Positions 1-10,421 of a stretch of DNA of 64,000 nt are shown one piece after another (positions within the stretch are counted from its first letter, which is position 1; every line of letters begins with the position of its first letter). The stretch covers positions 1 through 64,000 of the forward strand of contig NZ_LBNQ01000020.1 in the NCBI RefSeq assembly GCF_001005215.1, given 5' to 3'. Source of the DNA: Lampropedia cohaerens. GTDB lineage: Bacteria > Pseudomonadota > Gammaproteobacteria > Burkholderiales > Burkholderiaceae_C. Below the pieces are notes generated by a model. That model made no database searches, was not told where the DNA came from, and saw only the letters and a program-made list of their open reading frames with translations. Made by a program: the position numbers and the translations under genes.

Positions 1-28
1 TGACCTGCCCCCTCACAGCCGTACCAAT
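1..28 (+). repeat. IS left terminal inverted repeat
   Basis: It starts TGACCTGCCCCCTC at the first base of the window and matches the right end with one extra base and a few mismatches. Confidence 0.85.
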
Positions 29-59
29 CGAATGGAAGTGAGGTCCGTCAACTTGGAGA

Positions 60-335
60 ATGACGGACATGAGGAAGAGTCGATTTACCGAGCAGCAGAT
101 CATTGGGTTCTTGAAGCAGGCCGAGTCAGGCCTGCCGGTCAAGGAGGTCTGCCGTCAAGGTGGGTTCAGCGAGCCCACGTTCTACAAGTGGCGAAGCAAG
201 TACGGCGGCATGGAAGCCGATGAGGCCCGGCGCCTGAAGGACCTGGAGGTCGAGAACTCCAGGCTCAAGAAGTTGCTGGCAGAAGCTCATCTCGACCTTG
301 AGGCGCTCAAGGTCGGCTTCGGGGTAAAGCGCTAG
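60..335 (+). CDS. IS3-family transposase OrfA (helix-turn-helix)
   Basis: This 91-residue protein is the DNA-binding half of an IS3-type transposase. It opens with a helix-turn-helix of the transposase_8 type (RFTEQQIIGFLKQAE, then VCRQGGFSEPTFYKWRSKYGG) and ends with a leucine-zipper-like segment (LEVENSRLKKLLAEAHLDLEALK) used for multimerisation. The stop at 333-335 lies inside the upstream extension of the OrfB frame, which is shifted by -1, as expected for production of an OrfAB fusion by programmed frameshifting. A possible slip site is the GGTAAAG stretch just before the stop, but no canonical A6G motif is present. A start at 69 (MRKSRF) is an alternative to 60. Confidence 0.9.
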   Translation: MTDMRKSRFTEQQIIGFLKQAESGLPVKEVCRQGGFSEPTFYKWRSKYGGMEADEARRLKDLEVENSRLKKLLAEAHLDLEALKVGFGVKR

Positions 336-367
336 CCCCGCAAGACAAGCGCAAGGTCATCGCCAGG

Positions 368-1219
368 ATGCTGGAGCAGACCCAGATCTCCGAGCGCAGG
401 GCTTGCCGTCTTGTGGGGCTGTCGCGCGACGCCTGGCGCCATCCACCGCAGCTCGATGAGCACACGATGCGTCTGAACGAACGCATTCATGCAGTGGCCA
501 TGGAGCGCCGGCGCTTTGGGTATCGTCGTGTGCACGACATGCTGCGCAAAGAGTTTCCAGGCACCAATCACAAGAAGGTGTTTCGCCTGTATCGCGAGCA
601 AGGCTTGGCCGTTCGTAAGCGCAACAAGGGCAAGAAGTACCGTGGTGAGCGCACGCCTTTGGTGGCCGCTGCCCGGGTCAATCAAACCTGGAGCCTGGAC
701 TTTGTCAGCGACTCGCTGTCCAACGGGCGCCGCATCAAATGCCTGACTATCGCCGATGACTTCACCCATGAGTGCGTCGACATCGCTGTGGACCTTTCCA
801 TGCCTGGGGCATACGTCGCTCGCATCCTCGAGCGGGCTGCAAGATTCAGGGGCTACCCAGAGGCCATCAGGACCGACAACGGCCCAGAGTTCACATGCCG
901 AGCATTCATAGCCTGGATGCAGACACGAGGCATACAGCACATCCTGATTCAGCCAGGCAAGCCAACTCAAAACGCCTACATCGAGAGCTTCAACGGCAAG
1001 TTCAGGGATGAATGCCTCAATGAGAACTGGTTCGAATCCCTGGCCCAAGCCCGCGAGGTCATCGCCATCTGGCGCCAGGACTACAACGAGGTCCGACCGC
1101 ACGGAACGATTGGCCGGATTTCTCCGGCTGAGTTCGCCGCCAAACACCGCAATCCCAACCCATCAACCACCGAGGCAGGATCAGTTAACCTACATACCCT
1201 TGGACCTCTCTCCAACTGA
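368..1219 (+). CDS. IS3-family transposase OrfB (DDE integrase domain)
   Basis: This is the catalytic half of the transposase, 283 residues from the first in-frame ATG. The retroviral-type integrase core is intact: D111 in SLDFVSD, D170 in RTDNGPEF and E206 in NAYIESFNG, with 35 residues between the second Asp and the Glu (DD35E). An HTH_21-like region precedes it (RRFGYRRVHDMLR). The frame stays open upstream to about 326, consistent with translation as an OrfAB fusion by -1 frameshift rather than from its own ATG. The last codons run into the right inverted repeat, as is usual for the family. Confidence 0.93.
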   Translation: MLEQTQISERRACRLVGLSRDAWRHPPQLDEHTMRLNERIHAVAMERRRFGYRRVHDMLRKEFPGTNHKKVFRLYREQGLAVRKRNKGKKYRGERTPLVAAARVNQTWSLDFVSDSLSNGRRIKCLTIADDFTHECVDIAVDLSMPGAYVARILERAARFRGYPEAIRTDNGPEFTCRAFIAWMQTRGIQHILIQPGKPTQNAYIESFNGKFRDECLNENWFESLAQAREVIAIWRQDYNEVRPHGTIGRISPAEFAAKHRNPNPSTTEAGSVNLHTLGPLSN

Positions 1220-1245
1220 TTGGTATGGCTGGAGGGGGCAGGTCA
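1218..1245 (-). repeat. IS right terminal inverted repeat
   Basis: Read on the minus strand it begins TGACCTGCCCCCTC, then CAGCCATACCAATC, pairing with the left end. It overlaps the end of OrfB closely: the stop codon is at 1217-1219. Confidence 0.85.
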
Positions 1246-1307
1246 ACGTTGCTGAAGTGCGGATTGGCTGCGGCGGCAGGGTGGCAGCACAAGCCTGCCT
1301 GGCGAAG

Positions 1308-1336
1308 TTGATTGTGCCGAATATAGGATCAATTAT
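1308..1336 (+). promoter_or_regulatory. Possible sigma-70 promoter for the DoxX-family gene
   Basis: A TTGATT box (1308-1313) is followed after 17 bases by AATTAT (1331-1336) inside a strikingly AT-rich patch (about 1315-1378) in otherwise GC-rich DNA. The assignment is by eye and the -10 box is weak. Confidence 0.3.
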
Positions 1337-1431
1337 TTTATATTTTTATTATTTGTGCCGGAATAAATGTTTAATAGACTGCCGGTAATGATGGCGCTGA
1401 TCGGCAGGGCTTCAGTCAACGGGAGTTTTTC

Positions 1432-1842
1432 ATGCGTTCTTCTTCACGGGCTCTGCAGCCCACGGCGTCTTATGGCGCGGCCTTGCTCCGCATCATGCTT
1501 GGCGGTTTGTTTCTCGTGCACGTCGCGATCAAGCTGGTGGTGTTCACACCGGCCGGTACGGCTGCGTTCTTTCAGTCATTGGGATTGCCGGGGCCATTGG
1601 CCTACATCACGATGGCGGCTGAGCTTGTTATCGCCGCGGCGTTGATCGTAGGTTTCTATGCTCGATGGTTCGGATTATTGGGGGTCCCGTTGCTGCTGGG
1701 CACGATTGTCACGGTGCACGGTGCCAATGGCTTCGGATTCGGTAATCCAGGAGGTGGCTGGGAGTACCCCGCGGTCTGGGCCGCACTGCTGGTGGTGCTG
1801 TTTCTGATTGGCGATGGCCGCTGGACGCTGCGCTCGCGCTGA
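1432..1842 (+). CDS. DoxX-family inner-membrane protein
   Basis: This 136-residue protein has four hydrophobic stretches (about residues 15-35, 55-80, 82-100 and 112-130), the usual plan of DoxX/DUF417-like proteins. Motifs typical of the family are visible: ALLRIMLGGLFLVH near the N-terminus and a central AAELVIAAALIVGFYARW. DoxX proteins are small quinone- or redox-associated membrane proteins with no agreed biochemical function in most bacteria. The start is supported by GGGAG at 1421-1425, six bases before the ATG. It stands alone between the IS element and the convergent murA gene. N-terminal residues 1-12 are probably cytoplasmic. Confidence 0.8.
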   Translation: MRSSSRALQPTASYGAALLRIMLGGLFLVHVAIKLVVFTPAGTAAFFQSLGLPGPLAYITMAAELVIAAALIVGFYARWFGLLGVPLLLGTIVTVHGANGFGFGNPGGGWEYPAVWAALLVVLFLIGDGRWTLRSR

Positions 1843-1892
1843 GCCGTTGTCGGCGGCTCGCACGCGCCGCCGCTACCGCGGAAGGGAGGCTT

Positions 1893-3185
<1,293 letters not shown>

Positions 3186-3207
3186 AGCAGATGCGCTTGC
3201 GGTGTGC

Positions 3208-3453
3208 TCAATGCGAGGCATTGGCCTGCCACTCCTGTGGCGTGAAGGTTTTCATCGACAGTGCGTGCACTTCGTCGGTGTGCATGCGCTGGCCCAGCGT
3301 GGCGTAGACTTTCTGGTGGCGCTGGATGAGGCGCAGACCTTCGAAGTCCGGCGAGACGATGGTGGCGAACCAGTGGCGACCGTCGCCCTGCAGTTCGATG
3401 TGATGACAGTCCAGCCCTTGCTGGATCAGTTGCTGAAGTTCTTCGGCGGTCAT
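3208..3453 (-). CDS. ibaG: BolA/IbaG-family protein
   Basis: An 81-residue member of the BolA family, with the small alpha-beta fold signature [16 protein letters not shown] and the conserved [10 protein letters not shown] segment followed by [16 protein letters not shown]. The position immediately upstream of murA is that of ibaG (yrbA) in Escherichia coli. BolA proteins with monothiol glutaredoxins handle [2Fe-2S] clusters; IbaG has been linked to acid tolerance and cell-envelope traits. The conserved histidine in the RHQKVY segment, a cluster ligand candidate, is present. It is likely co-transcribed with murA; the ABC-2 transporter genes lie 100 bases upstream on the same strand. Confidence 0.85.
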   Translation of the reverse strand: MTAEELQQLIQQGLDCHHIELQGDGRHWFATIVSPDFEGLRLIQRHQKVYATLGQRMHTDEVHALSMKTFTPQEWQANASH

Positions 3454-3553
3454 GGGGAGTGCGGCGTGAGGCCGTCGATCAAGGTGTCATAGGGCAGTCC
3501 CGGCCAGGACTCGCGTGGCGTGAAGTGTAGCCAAGCTGCGTTGCCTGGCGCAC

Positions 3554-4360
3554 TCAGCTGCGGATCTTGTAGCCGATCTTGAGAAGATGCAGCGCCAGCC
3601 AGCTGGCAATGGCCCAGGCTGCCGCCGTGATGCTCAGGCTCAGCCACGGCGAGAAGTCGCTCTGGCCGAGAAAGCCATAGCGAAAGCCGTCGATCATGTA
3701 GAAGAACGGATTGAGATGGCTGACGAATTGCCACAGCGGCGGCAGGGAATGGATGGAATAGAACACGCCTGAGAGGAATGTCATCGGCATGATGAGAAAG
3801 TTCTGGAACGCCGCGAGCTGGTCGAACTTGTCGGCCCACAGCCCGGCGATCACGCCCAGGGTCCCCAGCAGGCCTGCGCCGACAATCGCAAATAGAAGTG
3901 CCCAGACCGGGTGCGCCAGGTGCAGCCGGGCGAAGAACATGGTGATCAGCATCACACCCACGCCCACGGCAATGCCGCGCACGATGGAGGAGCCAACGAA
4001 CGCGATGTACCAGTCGCGGTGCGACAGCGGCGTGAGCAGCAAAAAGATCAGGTTGCCGGTGATCTTGCTTTGGATCAGGCTGGAGGAGCTGTTGGCAAAC
4101 GCGTTTTGCAGCACGCTCATCATGACCAGCCCGGGCACGAGAAAGCTTGTGTAGCTCAGCGCGCCGTAGACGGTCACGCGGCCGTCCAAAACATGGCTGA
4201 AGATCATCAGATAGAGCAGGGCGGTGAGTACCGGCGCAGCGATGGTCTGGAAGGCCACGCGCCAAAAGCGCTTGACCTCCTTGATGAACAGCATCTGCCA
4301 GCCGTGTGAGGAGGAGTGGGATTGCGGTTGCATGGGGCGTACAGAGAGGGGAGGGGTCAT
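3554..4360 (-). CDS. ABC-2 type transporter permease (YadH-like)
   Basis: A 268-residue integral membrane protein with about six transmembrane helices and the ABC-2 signature region PLSHRDWYIAFVGSSIVRG and FLSGVFYSIHSLPPLWQFVSHLNPFFYMIDGFR. It pairs with the ATPase encoded just upstream; the two genes overlap by four bases (ATGA at 4357-4360), which points to translational coupling. Exporters of this type (YadGH) act on unknown hydrophobic compounds or envelope components. The same ATPase-permease-bolA-murA order is common in betaproteobacteria, which suggests an envelope role but does not prove it. The start could also be the internal methionine at residue 10. Confidence 0.88.
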   Translation of the reverse strand: MTPPLSVRPMQPQSHSSSHGWQMLFIKEVKRFWRVAFQTIAAPVLTALLYLMIFSHVLDGRVTVYGALSYTSFLVPGLVMMSVLQNAFANSSSSLIQSKITGNLIFLLLTPLSHRDWYIAFVGSSIVRGIAVGVGVMLITMFFARLHLAHPVWALLFAIVGAGLLGTLGVIAGLWADKFDQLAAFQNFLIMPMTFLSGVFYSIHSLPPLWQFVSHLNPFFYMIDGFRYGFLGQSDFSPWLSLSITAAAWAIASWLALHLLKIGYKIRS

Positions 4361-5301
4361 CGGGAAGCGGGTGCGGAGGTTGCCTGGGGCGCGGCGTCGT
4401 CTCCCATGATGGCTACGAACACGTCTTCCAGGTCGGCGCGGCGGATCTCCATGTCCTGCACCTTCACGCCCGCTTCGCGCAACGCGGCCAGCAGGCGCTC
4501 GACGTCGCCTGCCTCGCGAGCGGGGATCTGCACCACGCGCCCGGTCACGCGTGCCTGGCTGGCCAGCGTATCGGGCAGGGCGTCGTCGGTCTTGAACTGC
4601 AGCACGCTGTGGCTGGCGCTACTGAGCAGCGTCGTTGTGTCCTCCAGCGCGACGATACGGCCACGCTTGAGCATGGCGATGCGGTGGCACAGTGCTTCGG
4701 CTTCCTCCAGGTAGTGCGTGGTCAGCAGCACGGTGTGACCCTCCCGGTTGAGGCGGTCGATGAAGTGCCACAGTGTCTGACGCAGCTCGACATCGACGCC
4801 GGCGGTCGGTTCGTCCAGTACGATGATCGGCGGGCGATGCACCAACGCCTGCGCTACCAGCACGCGCCGCTTCATGCCGCCAGAGAGCTGGCGCATATTG
4901 GCCTCGGCCTTGTCGGCAAGCCCCAGCTCGTGCAGCAGCTCGTCGATCCAGGCGTCATTGCCTTTGATGCCAAAGTAGCCTGACTGAAAGCGCAGCATCT
5001 CGCGCACTGTGAAGAAAGGGTCGTAAACCAGCTCCTGGGGCACGATGCCCAGCCGCTGGCGGGTTTGCGCGTAGTCCTTGCGCACGTCGTAGCCCTGTAC
5101 CTTCACGGTGCCGGAGGTCGCCGTGGCCAGGCCGGCCAGGATCGCAATCAGTGACGTCTTGCCGGCTCCATTGGGGCCGAGCAGCCCGAGAAATTCGCCT
5201 TCGCGGATATCCAGGCTGACCTCGTGCAGCGCCTTGAATCCGCCCTGGGCGGTAGGGTAGATCTTGCTGACGGACTGAAAGGAGACGGCAGGTTTGGGCA
5301 T
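4357..5301 (-). CDS. ABC transporter ATP-binding protein (YadG-like)
   Basis: A 314-residue ATPase with Walker A GPNGAGKTS (residues 42-50), signature LSGGMKRRV, Walker B IVLDEPTAGVD and the H-loop LLTTHYLEEAE. The sequence belongs to the ABC-2 exporter group and is coupled to the permease by a four-base overlap. The start at 5301 (MPKPAVSF) is chosen because family alignment begins a few residues before VSKIYPT; the much longer open frame upstream is antisense to leuB and lacks any family similarity. The C-terminal 70 residues after the H-loop carry the ExeP-like extension (LLAALREAGVKVQDMEIRRADLEDVFVAIMG) often seen in these exporters. Confidence 0.9.
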   Translation of the reverse strand: MPKPAVSFQSVSKIYPTAQGGFKALHEVSLDIREGEFLGLLGPNGAGKTSLIAILAGLATATSGTVKVQGYDVRKDYAQTRQRLGIVPQELVYDPFFTVREMLRFQSGYFGIKGNDAWIDELLHELGLADKAEANMRQLSGGMKRRVLVAQALVHRPPIIVLDEPTAGVDVELRQTLWHFIDRLNREGHTVLLTTHYLEEAEALCHRIAMLKRGRIVALEDTTTLLSSASHSVLQFKTDDALPDTLASQARVTGRVVQIPAREAGDVERLLAALREAGVKVQDMEIRRADLEDVFVAIMGDDAAPQATSAPASR

Positions 5302-5616
5302 GGCAGTCGGAGAGGCCGTGAGGTGGCTTGGGGTAACCCGCGCAGCTGCGCGAAATCGGGCTCTGTGGCACGGCGCGAAGCGTGCGTACGCGCGGTGCAG
5401 GCCTTGCAGGGCCCGGCCAGATTTGGCGGTGCAACAGGGGCTGTCCCCATCAGCAAGGCCGAGGTATATCGTGGGAAGCGCAGATTGTAGGCGCGCACGC
5501 GCCAGCGCGCTGGCCGTGCCGGTAAGGCTGCGGTGGACCGATACAATGCACGCACTGGCTAGCGCGCTGCGGCTTTGCCGCTTGCTGGCGTTTGCATTCC
5601 AATAATTGAGACGCTC
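5302..5616. other. Intergenic region between divergent ABC exporter and leuB
   Basis: No coding sequence is convincing here. A TACAAT box at 5542-5547 could be the -10 of a leuB promoter, leaving a leader of about 65 bases, but the matching -35 is poor. No leader peptide rich in leucine codons and no attenuator-like terminator is visible. Confidence 0.4.
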
Positions 5617-6684
5617 ATGAAAATTGCCATTCTCCCCGGCGACGGCATCGGTCGCGAAATCGTCACCGAGGCTGTCAAGGTGCTCAAGGCCCTGGACCTT
5701 TCCTTTGAAATGGAGTTTGCCGACGTCGGCGGTGTGGCCTACGCTGCCCATGGCCATCCGCTGCCGGATGCGACGCTCAAGCTCGCCAAGCAAGCGGACG
5801 CCGTGCTGTTTGGCGCGGTAGGGGACTTTCAGTACGACAATCTGGAACGCCACTTGCGCCCGGAGCAGGCCATTCTTGGCTTGCGCAAGGAGCTGGGCTT
5901 GTTCGCCAACTTCCGCCCGGCCATCTGCTACGAACAGCTCACGCATGCCTCCAGCCTCAAGCCCGAACTGGTGGCCGGGCTGGACATCCTCATCATTCGC
6001 GAGCTGACTGGCGACATCTACTTCGGCCAGCCGCGCGGGCGGCGCACCGCCAGCGACGGGCACTTTCCTGGTGCCGACGAAGCCTTTGACACCATGCGCT
6101 ACGCACGCCCGGAGATTGAGCGCATCGCCCATGTGGCCTTTCAGGCGGCACAAAAGCGCGGCAAGAAGCTGCTGTCGGTGGACAAGGCCAACGTGCTGGA
6201 GACCTTCCAGTTCTGGCGCGACGTGATGAACGAGGTGCACAAGCAGTATCCGGACGTGACGCTGGAGCACATGTATGTCGACAACGCCGCCATGCAGCTG
6301 GTCAAGGCGCCCAAGAACATTGACGTGCTGGTCACAGGCAACATGTTCGGAGACATCCTCAGCGACGAGGCGGCGATGCTGACCGGCTCCATCGGCATGC
6401 TGCCCTCGGCCAGCCTGAATGCGAAGAATCAGGGGCTGTACGAGCCCAGCCACGGCAGTGCGCCGGACATCGCCGGCAAGGGTATTGCGAATCCGCTGGC
6501 AACAATTCTTTCGGCAGCGATGATGCTGCGCTATTCGCTTGGGAAGCCTGAGGCGGCCGATCGCATTGAGCGGGCCGTCAAGAAGGTGCTGGCCAGCGGG
6601 TTGCGTACGGCCGACATTTACAGTGAAGGCACCCGCAAGGTCGGGACCGTGGAGATGGGGGATGCCGTGGTGGCGGCGCTCTGA
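5617..6684 (+). CDS. leuB: 3-isopropylmalate dehydrogenase LeuB
   Basis: LeuB oxidises and decarboxylates 3-isopropylmalate in leucine synthesis, using NAD. From [12 protein letters not shown] it has 355 residues, the normal length. The nucleotide and substrate signatures are clear: [11 protein letters not shown] at the N-terminus, the [10 protein letters not shown] loop (RELTGGIYFG in most relatives), [17 protein letters not shown], and the metal-binding stretch [14 protein letters not shown] followed by [14 protein letters not shown]. The earlier in-frame ATG at 5575 is rejected because the protein family starts at MKIAILPG. LeuCD are not adjacent and asd, usually next to leuB in related bacteria, is 45 kb away. 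Confidence 0.96.
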   Translation: MKIAILPGDGIGREIVTEAVKVLKALDLSFEMEFADVGGVAYAAHGHPLPDATLKLAKQADAVLFGAVGDFQYDNLERHLRPEQAILGLRKELGLFANFRPAICYEQLTHASSLKPELVAGLDILIIRELTGDIYFGQPRGRRTASDGHFPGADEAFDTMRYARPEIERIAHVAFQAAQKRGKKLLSVDKANVLETFQFWRDVMNEVHKQYPDVTLEHMYVDNAAMQLVKAPKNIDVLVTGNMFGDILSDEAAMLTGSIGMLPSASLNAKNQGLYEPSHGSAPDIAGKGIANPLATILSAAMMLRYSLGKPEAADRIERAVKKVLASGLRTADIYSEGTRKVGTVEMGDAVVAAL

Positions 6685-6747
6685 GCGCCCGAGCGGTTTC
6701 TGACCATTGCCCGTATCCGAGCGTTTTCTCATCAGCAGATTGCCCGC

Positions 6748-7392
6748 GTGACACCTACTCCCTCCGGCTCCTCACCCGCAGCAGCGGACGAACTGTCTGC
6801 CAGCGAGGTCATCGCGCACCTGCTCGCGCGCATGGACAAGCCCTTCTTTACCGTGCGCGAACTGATGGCGCTGCTTGGCGAACAGGGGTTGCTGATGCTG
6901 TGCGCGCTGCTGACGCTACCGTTCCTGTTCCCGGTGTCGATTCCCGGCGTCTCCACCGTGTTCGGACTGGCGATCTTGCTGATTGCCGTGGCCATCAGTG
7001 TGGGGCGACTGCCGTGGATGCCTGCCTTCGTGGCGGATCGCCAGCTTGATGCCGCCAAGCTCAAGCCCGTGCTGCAGCGCGGTGTAGCCGTGCTGCGCAA
7101 GATGGACCGATGGTTGCGTCCGCAGCGCATGCGAGCGCTCACCGGCGGTGCCATGGATAATCTCAATGGCCTGGTCATCATGTTCGCAGCGGTGCTGCTG
7201 ATGCTGCCGCTGAGCTTTGTGCCGTTTTCCAACACCCTGCCGGGCGTGGCCATCCTGCTGCTGGCGCTGGGGACCTCGCAGCGTGACGGTCTGCTGGTGC
7301 TGGGCGGCTATCTCATGACGCTTGGCACCGTGGTCTACTTTGGCGCACTGGGCTGGGCGGCATGGAAGACTGGCGCGCATTTTCTCGGCTGA
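6748..7392 (+). CDS. ExoD-family membrane protein
   Basis: A 214-residue protein of the ExoD family, named from Rhizobium exopolysaccharide mutants; its molecular function is unknown. The N-terminal third is soluble (FFTVRELMALLGEQG), followed by paired hydrophobic segments around residues 50-62 and 68-85 with the characteristic PFLFPVSIPGVSTVFGL, and further helices at about 133-155, 160-175 and 180-205. The start is a GTG at 6748; the next in-frame ATG (residue 28) would remove conserved sequence. No strong ribosome-binding site is visible. The LysR regulator starts eight bases after the stop, so the two are likely co-transcribed. Confidence 0.8.
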   Translation: MTPTPSGSSPAAADELSASEVIAHLLARMDKPFFTVRELMALLGEQGLLMLCALLTLPFLFPVSIPGVSTVFGLAILLIAVAISVGRLPWMPAFVADRQLDAAKLKPVLQRGVAVLRKMDRWLRPQRMRALTGGAMDNLNGLVIMFAAVLLMLPLSFVPFSNTLPGVAILLLALGTSQRDGLLVLGGYLMTLGTVVYFGALGWAAWKTGAHFLG

Positions 7393-7399
7393 GCAGGCA

Positions 7400-8365
7400 A
7401 TGAACCGCGCGCTGGAGATGGAAGTGTTTGTTGCCGTCGTCGATGCGGGCAGCTTCGTGCGCGCGGGCGATGCGCTGGCAATGTCCAAGGCGGCGGTATC
7501 GCGCCATGTCGATGCGCTGGAGCGGCGCCTGGGGGTGCGGCTGCTGCAGCGCACCACCCGGCGCCTGTCGCTGACCGAGGAGGGCAACGGCTTCTACCAC
7601 CACTGCAAGGAAATTCTGGCGGCGATCGAGGCGGCGGAGGCCGAGGCCACGTCCCGCGTGCTGGAGCCCTCCGGTACGGTGCGGATCAATGCCCCCGTTT
7701 CGTTTGCCGTGCGCTACATGGGGCCGGTGTGGCGCGAGGTGCTGCACCGCTACCCGAAGATCGAGGTCGATCTGACGCTGACCGATCGCGTGGTGGATCT
7801 GATCGACGAGGGCGTAGACCTGGCCGTGCGCATCGGCGAGCTGGCTGATTCTTCGCTGGTTAGTCGGCGCTTTGCCACCACCAACGTGGTGCTGGCTGCC
7901 TCACCTGGCTATCTGGCCCGGCACGGTACGCCGCAGACACCGGTGGACTTGCTGCGCCATCAGATCATCGCTTACCGTAACTGGACGGGACCGGGACGCG
8001 ACGAGTGGACCTTCACGCCTCGCGATGGTTCGGACCCCGTGCGCCTGCGCCTCAAATGCCGCGTCTTCAGCAACAGTGGCGATCCGTGCCGTCAGATTGC
8101 GCTGGCTGATGGCGGCATCGTGCTCCAGCCGGATTTTCTGATCGGCGACGATCTGCGCGAGGGCCGGCTACAGCCGCTGCTGCTGGATTACGCATTTCCC
8201 GAACTGGGCATGTACGCGGTCTATCCCAGCCGCAAGCAGCTGCCGCAGAAGGTGCGCGCCGTCGTGAATCTGCTGTCCGAACTGTTCGAGCACGTGCCGT
8301 GGACGCGCGTGAGCGATCTGCCCGCCTTTGCGGACATGGAGCGCAAGGCCGGCAAGCGGGCGTAA
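7400..8365 (+). CDS. LysR-family transcriptional regulator (CrgA-like)
   Basis: A 321-residue LysR-type regulator. Residues 1-60 hold the winged helix-turn-helix ([19 protein letters not shown], then [20 protein letters not shown] and [12 protein letters not shown]). The C-terminal part is a periplasmic-binding-protein fold of the CrgA subgroup ([26 protein letters not shown]). The start at 7400 is the first methionine before the HTH; upstream codons lie in the end of the exoD-like gene. No divergent target gene is adjacent, which is unusual for the family, so its regulon cannot be inferred; autoregulation or control of the exoD-like gene is possible. Confidence 0.9.
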   Translation: MNRALEMEVFVAVVDAGSFVRAGDALAMSKAAVSRHVDALERRLGVRLLQRTTRRLSLTEEGNGFYHHCKEILAAIEAAEAEATSRVLEPSGTVRINAPVSFAVRYMGPVWREVLHRYPKIEVDLTLTDRVVDLIDEGVDLAVRIGELADSSLVSRRFATTNVVLAASPGYLARHGTPQTPVDLLRHQIIAYRNWTGPGRDEWTFTPRDGSDPVRLRLKCRVFSNSGDPCRQIALADGGIVLQPDFLIGDDLREGRLQPLLLDYAFPELGMYAVYPSRKQLPQKVRAVVNLLSELFEHVPWTRVSDLPAFADMERKAGKRA

Positions 8366-8438
8366 AATGCCCGCTTGCCTGACCGCAGTGCCCGGCCTTC
8401 ACGCTGCTGCCGGCCTCACCACCATTGCAAAGAACCGC

Positions 8439-9089
8439 ATGATCACACTGGCCCTCTCCAAGGGGCGCATCTTCGACGAGACCCTGCCTCTGCTGGCCGA
8501 AGCCGGCATCCAAGTGCTGGAGGACCCGGAGAAATCCCGCAAGCTCATCCTGCCGACCAACCAGCCGGAGCTGCGCGTGGTGCTGGTGCGCGCCAGCGAT
8601 GTGCCAACCTATGTCCAGTTCGGCGGTGCCGACATCGGCGTGGCTGGCAAGGACGTGCTGATCGAGCACGGCGGCCAAGGGCTGTACCAGCCGCTGGATC
8701 TGCAGATTGCCAAATGCCACGTCAGCGTGGCCGTGCCGGCCGGGTTCGACTACGCACACGCCGTGCGTCAGGGTGCGCGGCTGCGCGTGGCGACCAAGTA
8801 TCCGGCCATTGCCCGCGAATTCTTTGCGCGCAAGGGCGTGCACGTGGATCTGGTCAAGCTCTACGGCAGTATGGAACTGGCGCCGTTGACGGGGATGGCC
8901 GACGCCATCGTTGATCTGGTTTCGACCGGCAATACGCTGCGCGCCAACAACCTGGTGGAAGTCGAGCAGATCATGCCGATCAGCTCCCAGCTGGTGGTCA
9001 ATCAAGCTGCGTTGCGCCTGAAGCAGCTGCCGCTGCGCCATCTCATGGACGTATTCGCCCGCGCCTGCCATCCCGAAGCCCTCGTCTGA
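8439..9089 (+). CDS. hisG: ATP phosphoribosyltransferase HisG, short form
   Basis: HisG joins ATP and PRPP in the first, feedback-controlled step of histidine synthesis. At 216 residues it lacks the C-terminal ACT-like regulatory domain, so it is the short HisG(S) form, which is active only in complex with HisZ, a HisRS-like subunit. HisZ is not in the window. Conserved motifs include [14 protein letters not shown], the [12 protein letters not shown] segment and the PRPP loop [18 protein letters not shown]. The start at 8439 follows the family; an in-frame ATG at 8328 would overlap the LysR gene. The hisD gene begins 12 bases downstream. Confidence 0.95.
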   Translation: MITLALSKGRIFDETLPLLAEAGIQVLEDPEKSRKLILPTNQPELRVVLVRASDVPTYVQFGGADIGVAGKDVLIEHGGQGLYQPLDLQIAKCHVSVAVPAGFDYAHAVRQGARLRVATKYPAIAREFFARKGVHVDLVKLYGSMELAPLTGMADAIVDLVSTGNTLRANNLVEVEQIMPISSQLVVNQAALRLKQLPLRHLMDVFARACHPEALV

Positions 9090-9101
9090 TTTTCGCTGCC
9101 C

Positions 9102-10421
9102 ATGACATTGCAAGCCAAGCCCCTGCGGCTCTCCACGACGCAGCCTGACTTTGAAGCCCTGTTTCAGCAGAGGCTGCATTGGTCGGCTGATACCGATGCG
9201 CAGATCGAGCAACGCGTGGCCGAGATTCTGCAGGAGGTCCAGCACGAAGGCGATGCCGCCGTGCTGCGGCTGACGGAGCGCTTTGACGGGTTGAGCGCGC
9301 CGACCATGCAAGCGCTGGAACTGGCGCAGGATGAACTGCAGGCAGCTTTTGAGCACTTGCCCGAAGCACAGCGCGAGGCGTTGCAGCAAGCAGCAACGCG
9401 CATTCGCACCTACCATGAAGCACAGAAGAAGGCATCTGGTCAAGGATGGTCGTACCGCGATGCCGACGGCAGCCTGCTGGGGCAGAAGGTGACGCCACTT
9501 GACCGTGTCGGCATCTACGTGCCAGGAGGCAAGGCGGCTTACCCTTCCAGCGTGCTGATGAATGCCATTCCGGCGCAGGTCGCAGGCGTTGGTGAGATCA
9601 TCATGGTCGTACCAACCCCCGGTGGCGAGAGAAATCCGCTGGTGCTGGCAGCAGCCTACGTTGCAGGCGTCAGCCGGGCCTTCACCATTGGCGGTGCGCA
9701 GGCGGTGGCTGCACTGGCCTATGGCACGCAGAGCGTTCCCAAAGTGGACAAGATCACCGGGCCAGGCAACGCCTATGTGGCCAGCGCCAAAAAGCGTGTT
9801 TTCGGGCTGGTGGGCATCGACATGATTGCCGGCCCCAGCGAGATCCTGGTGCTGGCCGATGGGACGACCCCGGCCGACTGGGTGGCGATGGACCTGTTCA
9901 GCCAGGCCGAGCATGATGAGCTCGCGCAAAGCATTCTGCTCAGCCCCGATGCCGCCTATCTGGATGCGGTGCAGCAGGCCATTGACCGGCTGCTGCCCGA
10001 GCAGCCACGCGCGGCGATCATCGCCAAGAGCCTGAATGGACGCGGTGCGCTGATCCACACGCGCGACATGGCACAAGCGTGCGAGATCGCCAACCGCATC
10101 GCGCCTGAGCACCTGGAGGTCTCCAGCAGCGATCCTCACAAATGGGAACCGCTGCTGCGCCATGCAGGCGCAATCTTCCTGGGTGCCTACACCAGCGAGT
10201 CGCTGGGCGACTACTGCGCCGGCCCCAACCATGTGCTGCCCACCAGTGGCACTGCGCGGTTTTCGTCCCCGCTGGGTGTGATGGATTTTCAGAAACGCAG
10301 CTCCATCATCGAAGTTAGCGAATCGGGCGCACAGCAACTGGGGCGCATTGCCCATGTCCTCGCTGAAGGTGAAGGCCTGCACGCGCATGGCCAGGCAGCG
10401 CTGCTGCGGCTACGGCGCTGA
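9102..10421 (+). CDS. hisD: Histidinol dehydrogenase HisD
   Basis: HisD catalyses the last two steps of histidine synthesis, oxidising L-histidinol to histidine with NAD and zinc. It has 439 residues, normal length. Motifs include [18 protein letters not shown], the NAD-binding [10 protein letters not shown] and the [11 protein letters not shown] loop; zinc ligands are in SQAEHDE (Gln and His) and in the C-terminal [10 protein letters not shown]. It forms a pair with hisG. No other his gene follows on this strand, whereas hisC-hisB and the rest usually continue the operon in Burkholderiales; the remaining genes must lie elsewhere. Confidence 0.96.
   Translation: MTLQAKPLRLSTTQPDFEALFQQRLHWSADTDAQIEQRVAEILQEVQHEGDAAVLRLTERFDGLSAPTMQALELAQDELQAAFEHLPEAQREALQQAATRIRTYHEAQKKASGQGWSYRDADGSLLGQKVTPLDRVGIYVPGGKAAYPSSVLMNAIPAQVAGVGEIIMVVPTPGGERNPLVLAAAYVAGVSRAFTIGGAQAVAALAYGTQSVPKVDKITGPGNAYVASAKKRVFGLVGIDMIAGPSEILVLADGTTPADWVAMDLFSQAEHDELAQSILLSPDAAYLDAVQQAIDRLLPEQPRAAIIAKSLNGRGALIHTRDMAQACEIANRIAPEHLEVSSSDPHKWEPLLRHAGAIFLGAYTSESLGDYCAGPNHVLPTSGTARFSSPLGVMDFQKRSSIIEVSESGAQQLGRIAHVLAEGEGLHAHGQAALLRLRR

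Larger units (their letters stand above)
1..1245 (+). mobile_element. Complete IS3-family (IS407-like) insertion sequence
   Basis: The element is bounded by imperfect terminal inverted repeats of about 28 bases. The left end begins TGACCTGCCCCCTC at base 1; the reverse complement of the right end (about 1218-1245) begins with the same 14 bases and continues CAGCCATACCAATC against ACAGCCGTACCAATC on the left. Between them lie two overlapping frames typical of IS3: a helix-turn-helix OrfA and a DDE integrase OrfB in the -1 frame. Both frames are intact, so the element looks functional. The left flank is outside the window, so a target duplication cannot be tested; the first bases after the right end are ACGT. 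Group assignment to IS407 rests on protein style and terminal sequence, not on a database match. Confidence 0.93.

Noticed and set aside
4357-6732. A 791-codon minus-strand open frame joining the ABC ATPase to sequence opposite leuB
   Set aside because: Only the last 314 codons resemble a protein family; the rest is antisense to leuB, so the ATPase starts at 5301.
8067-10388. A 773-codon minus-strand open frame opposite hisG and hisD
   Set aside because: It mirrors two certain genes in GC-rich DNA and has no family features.
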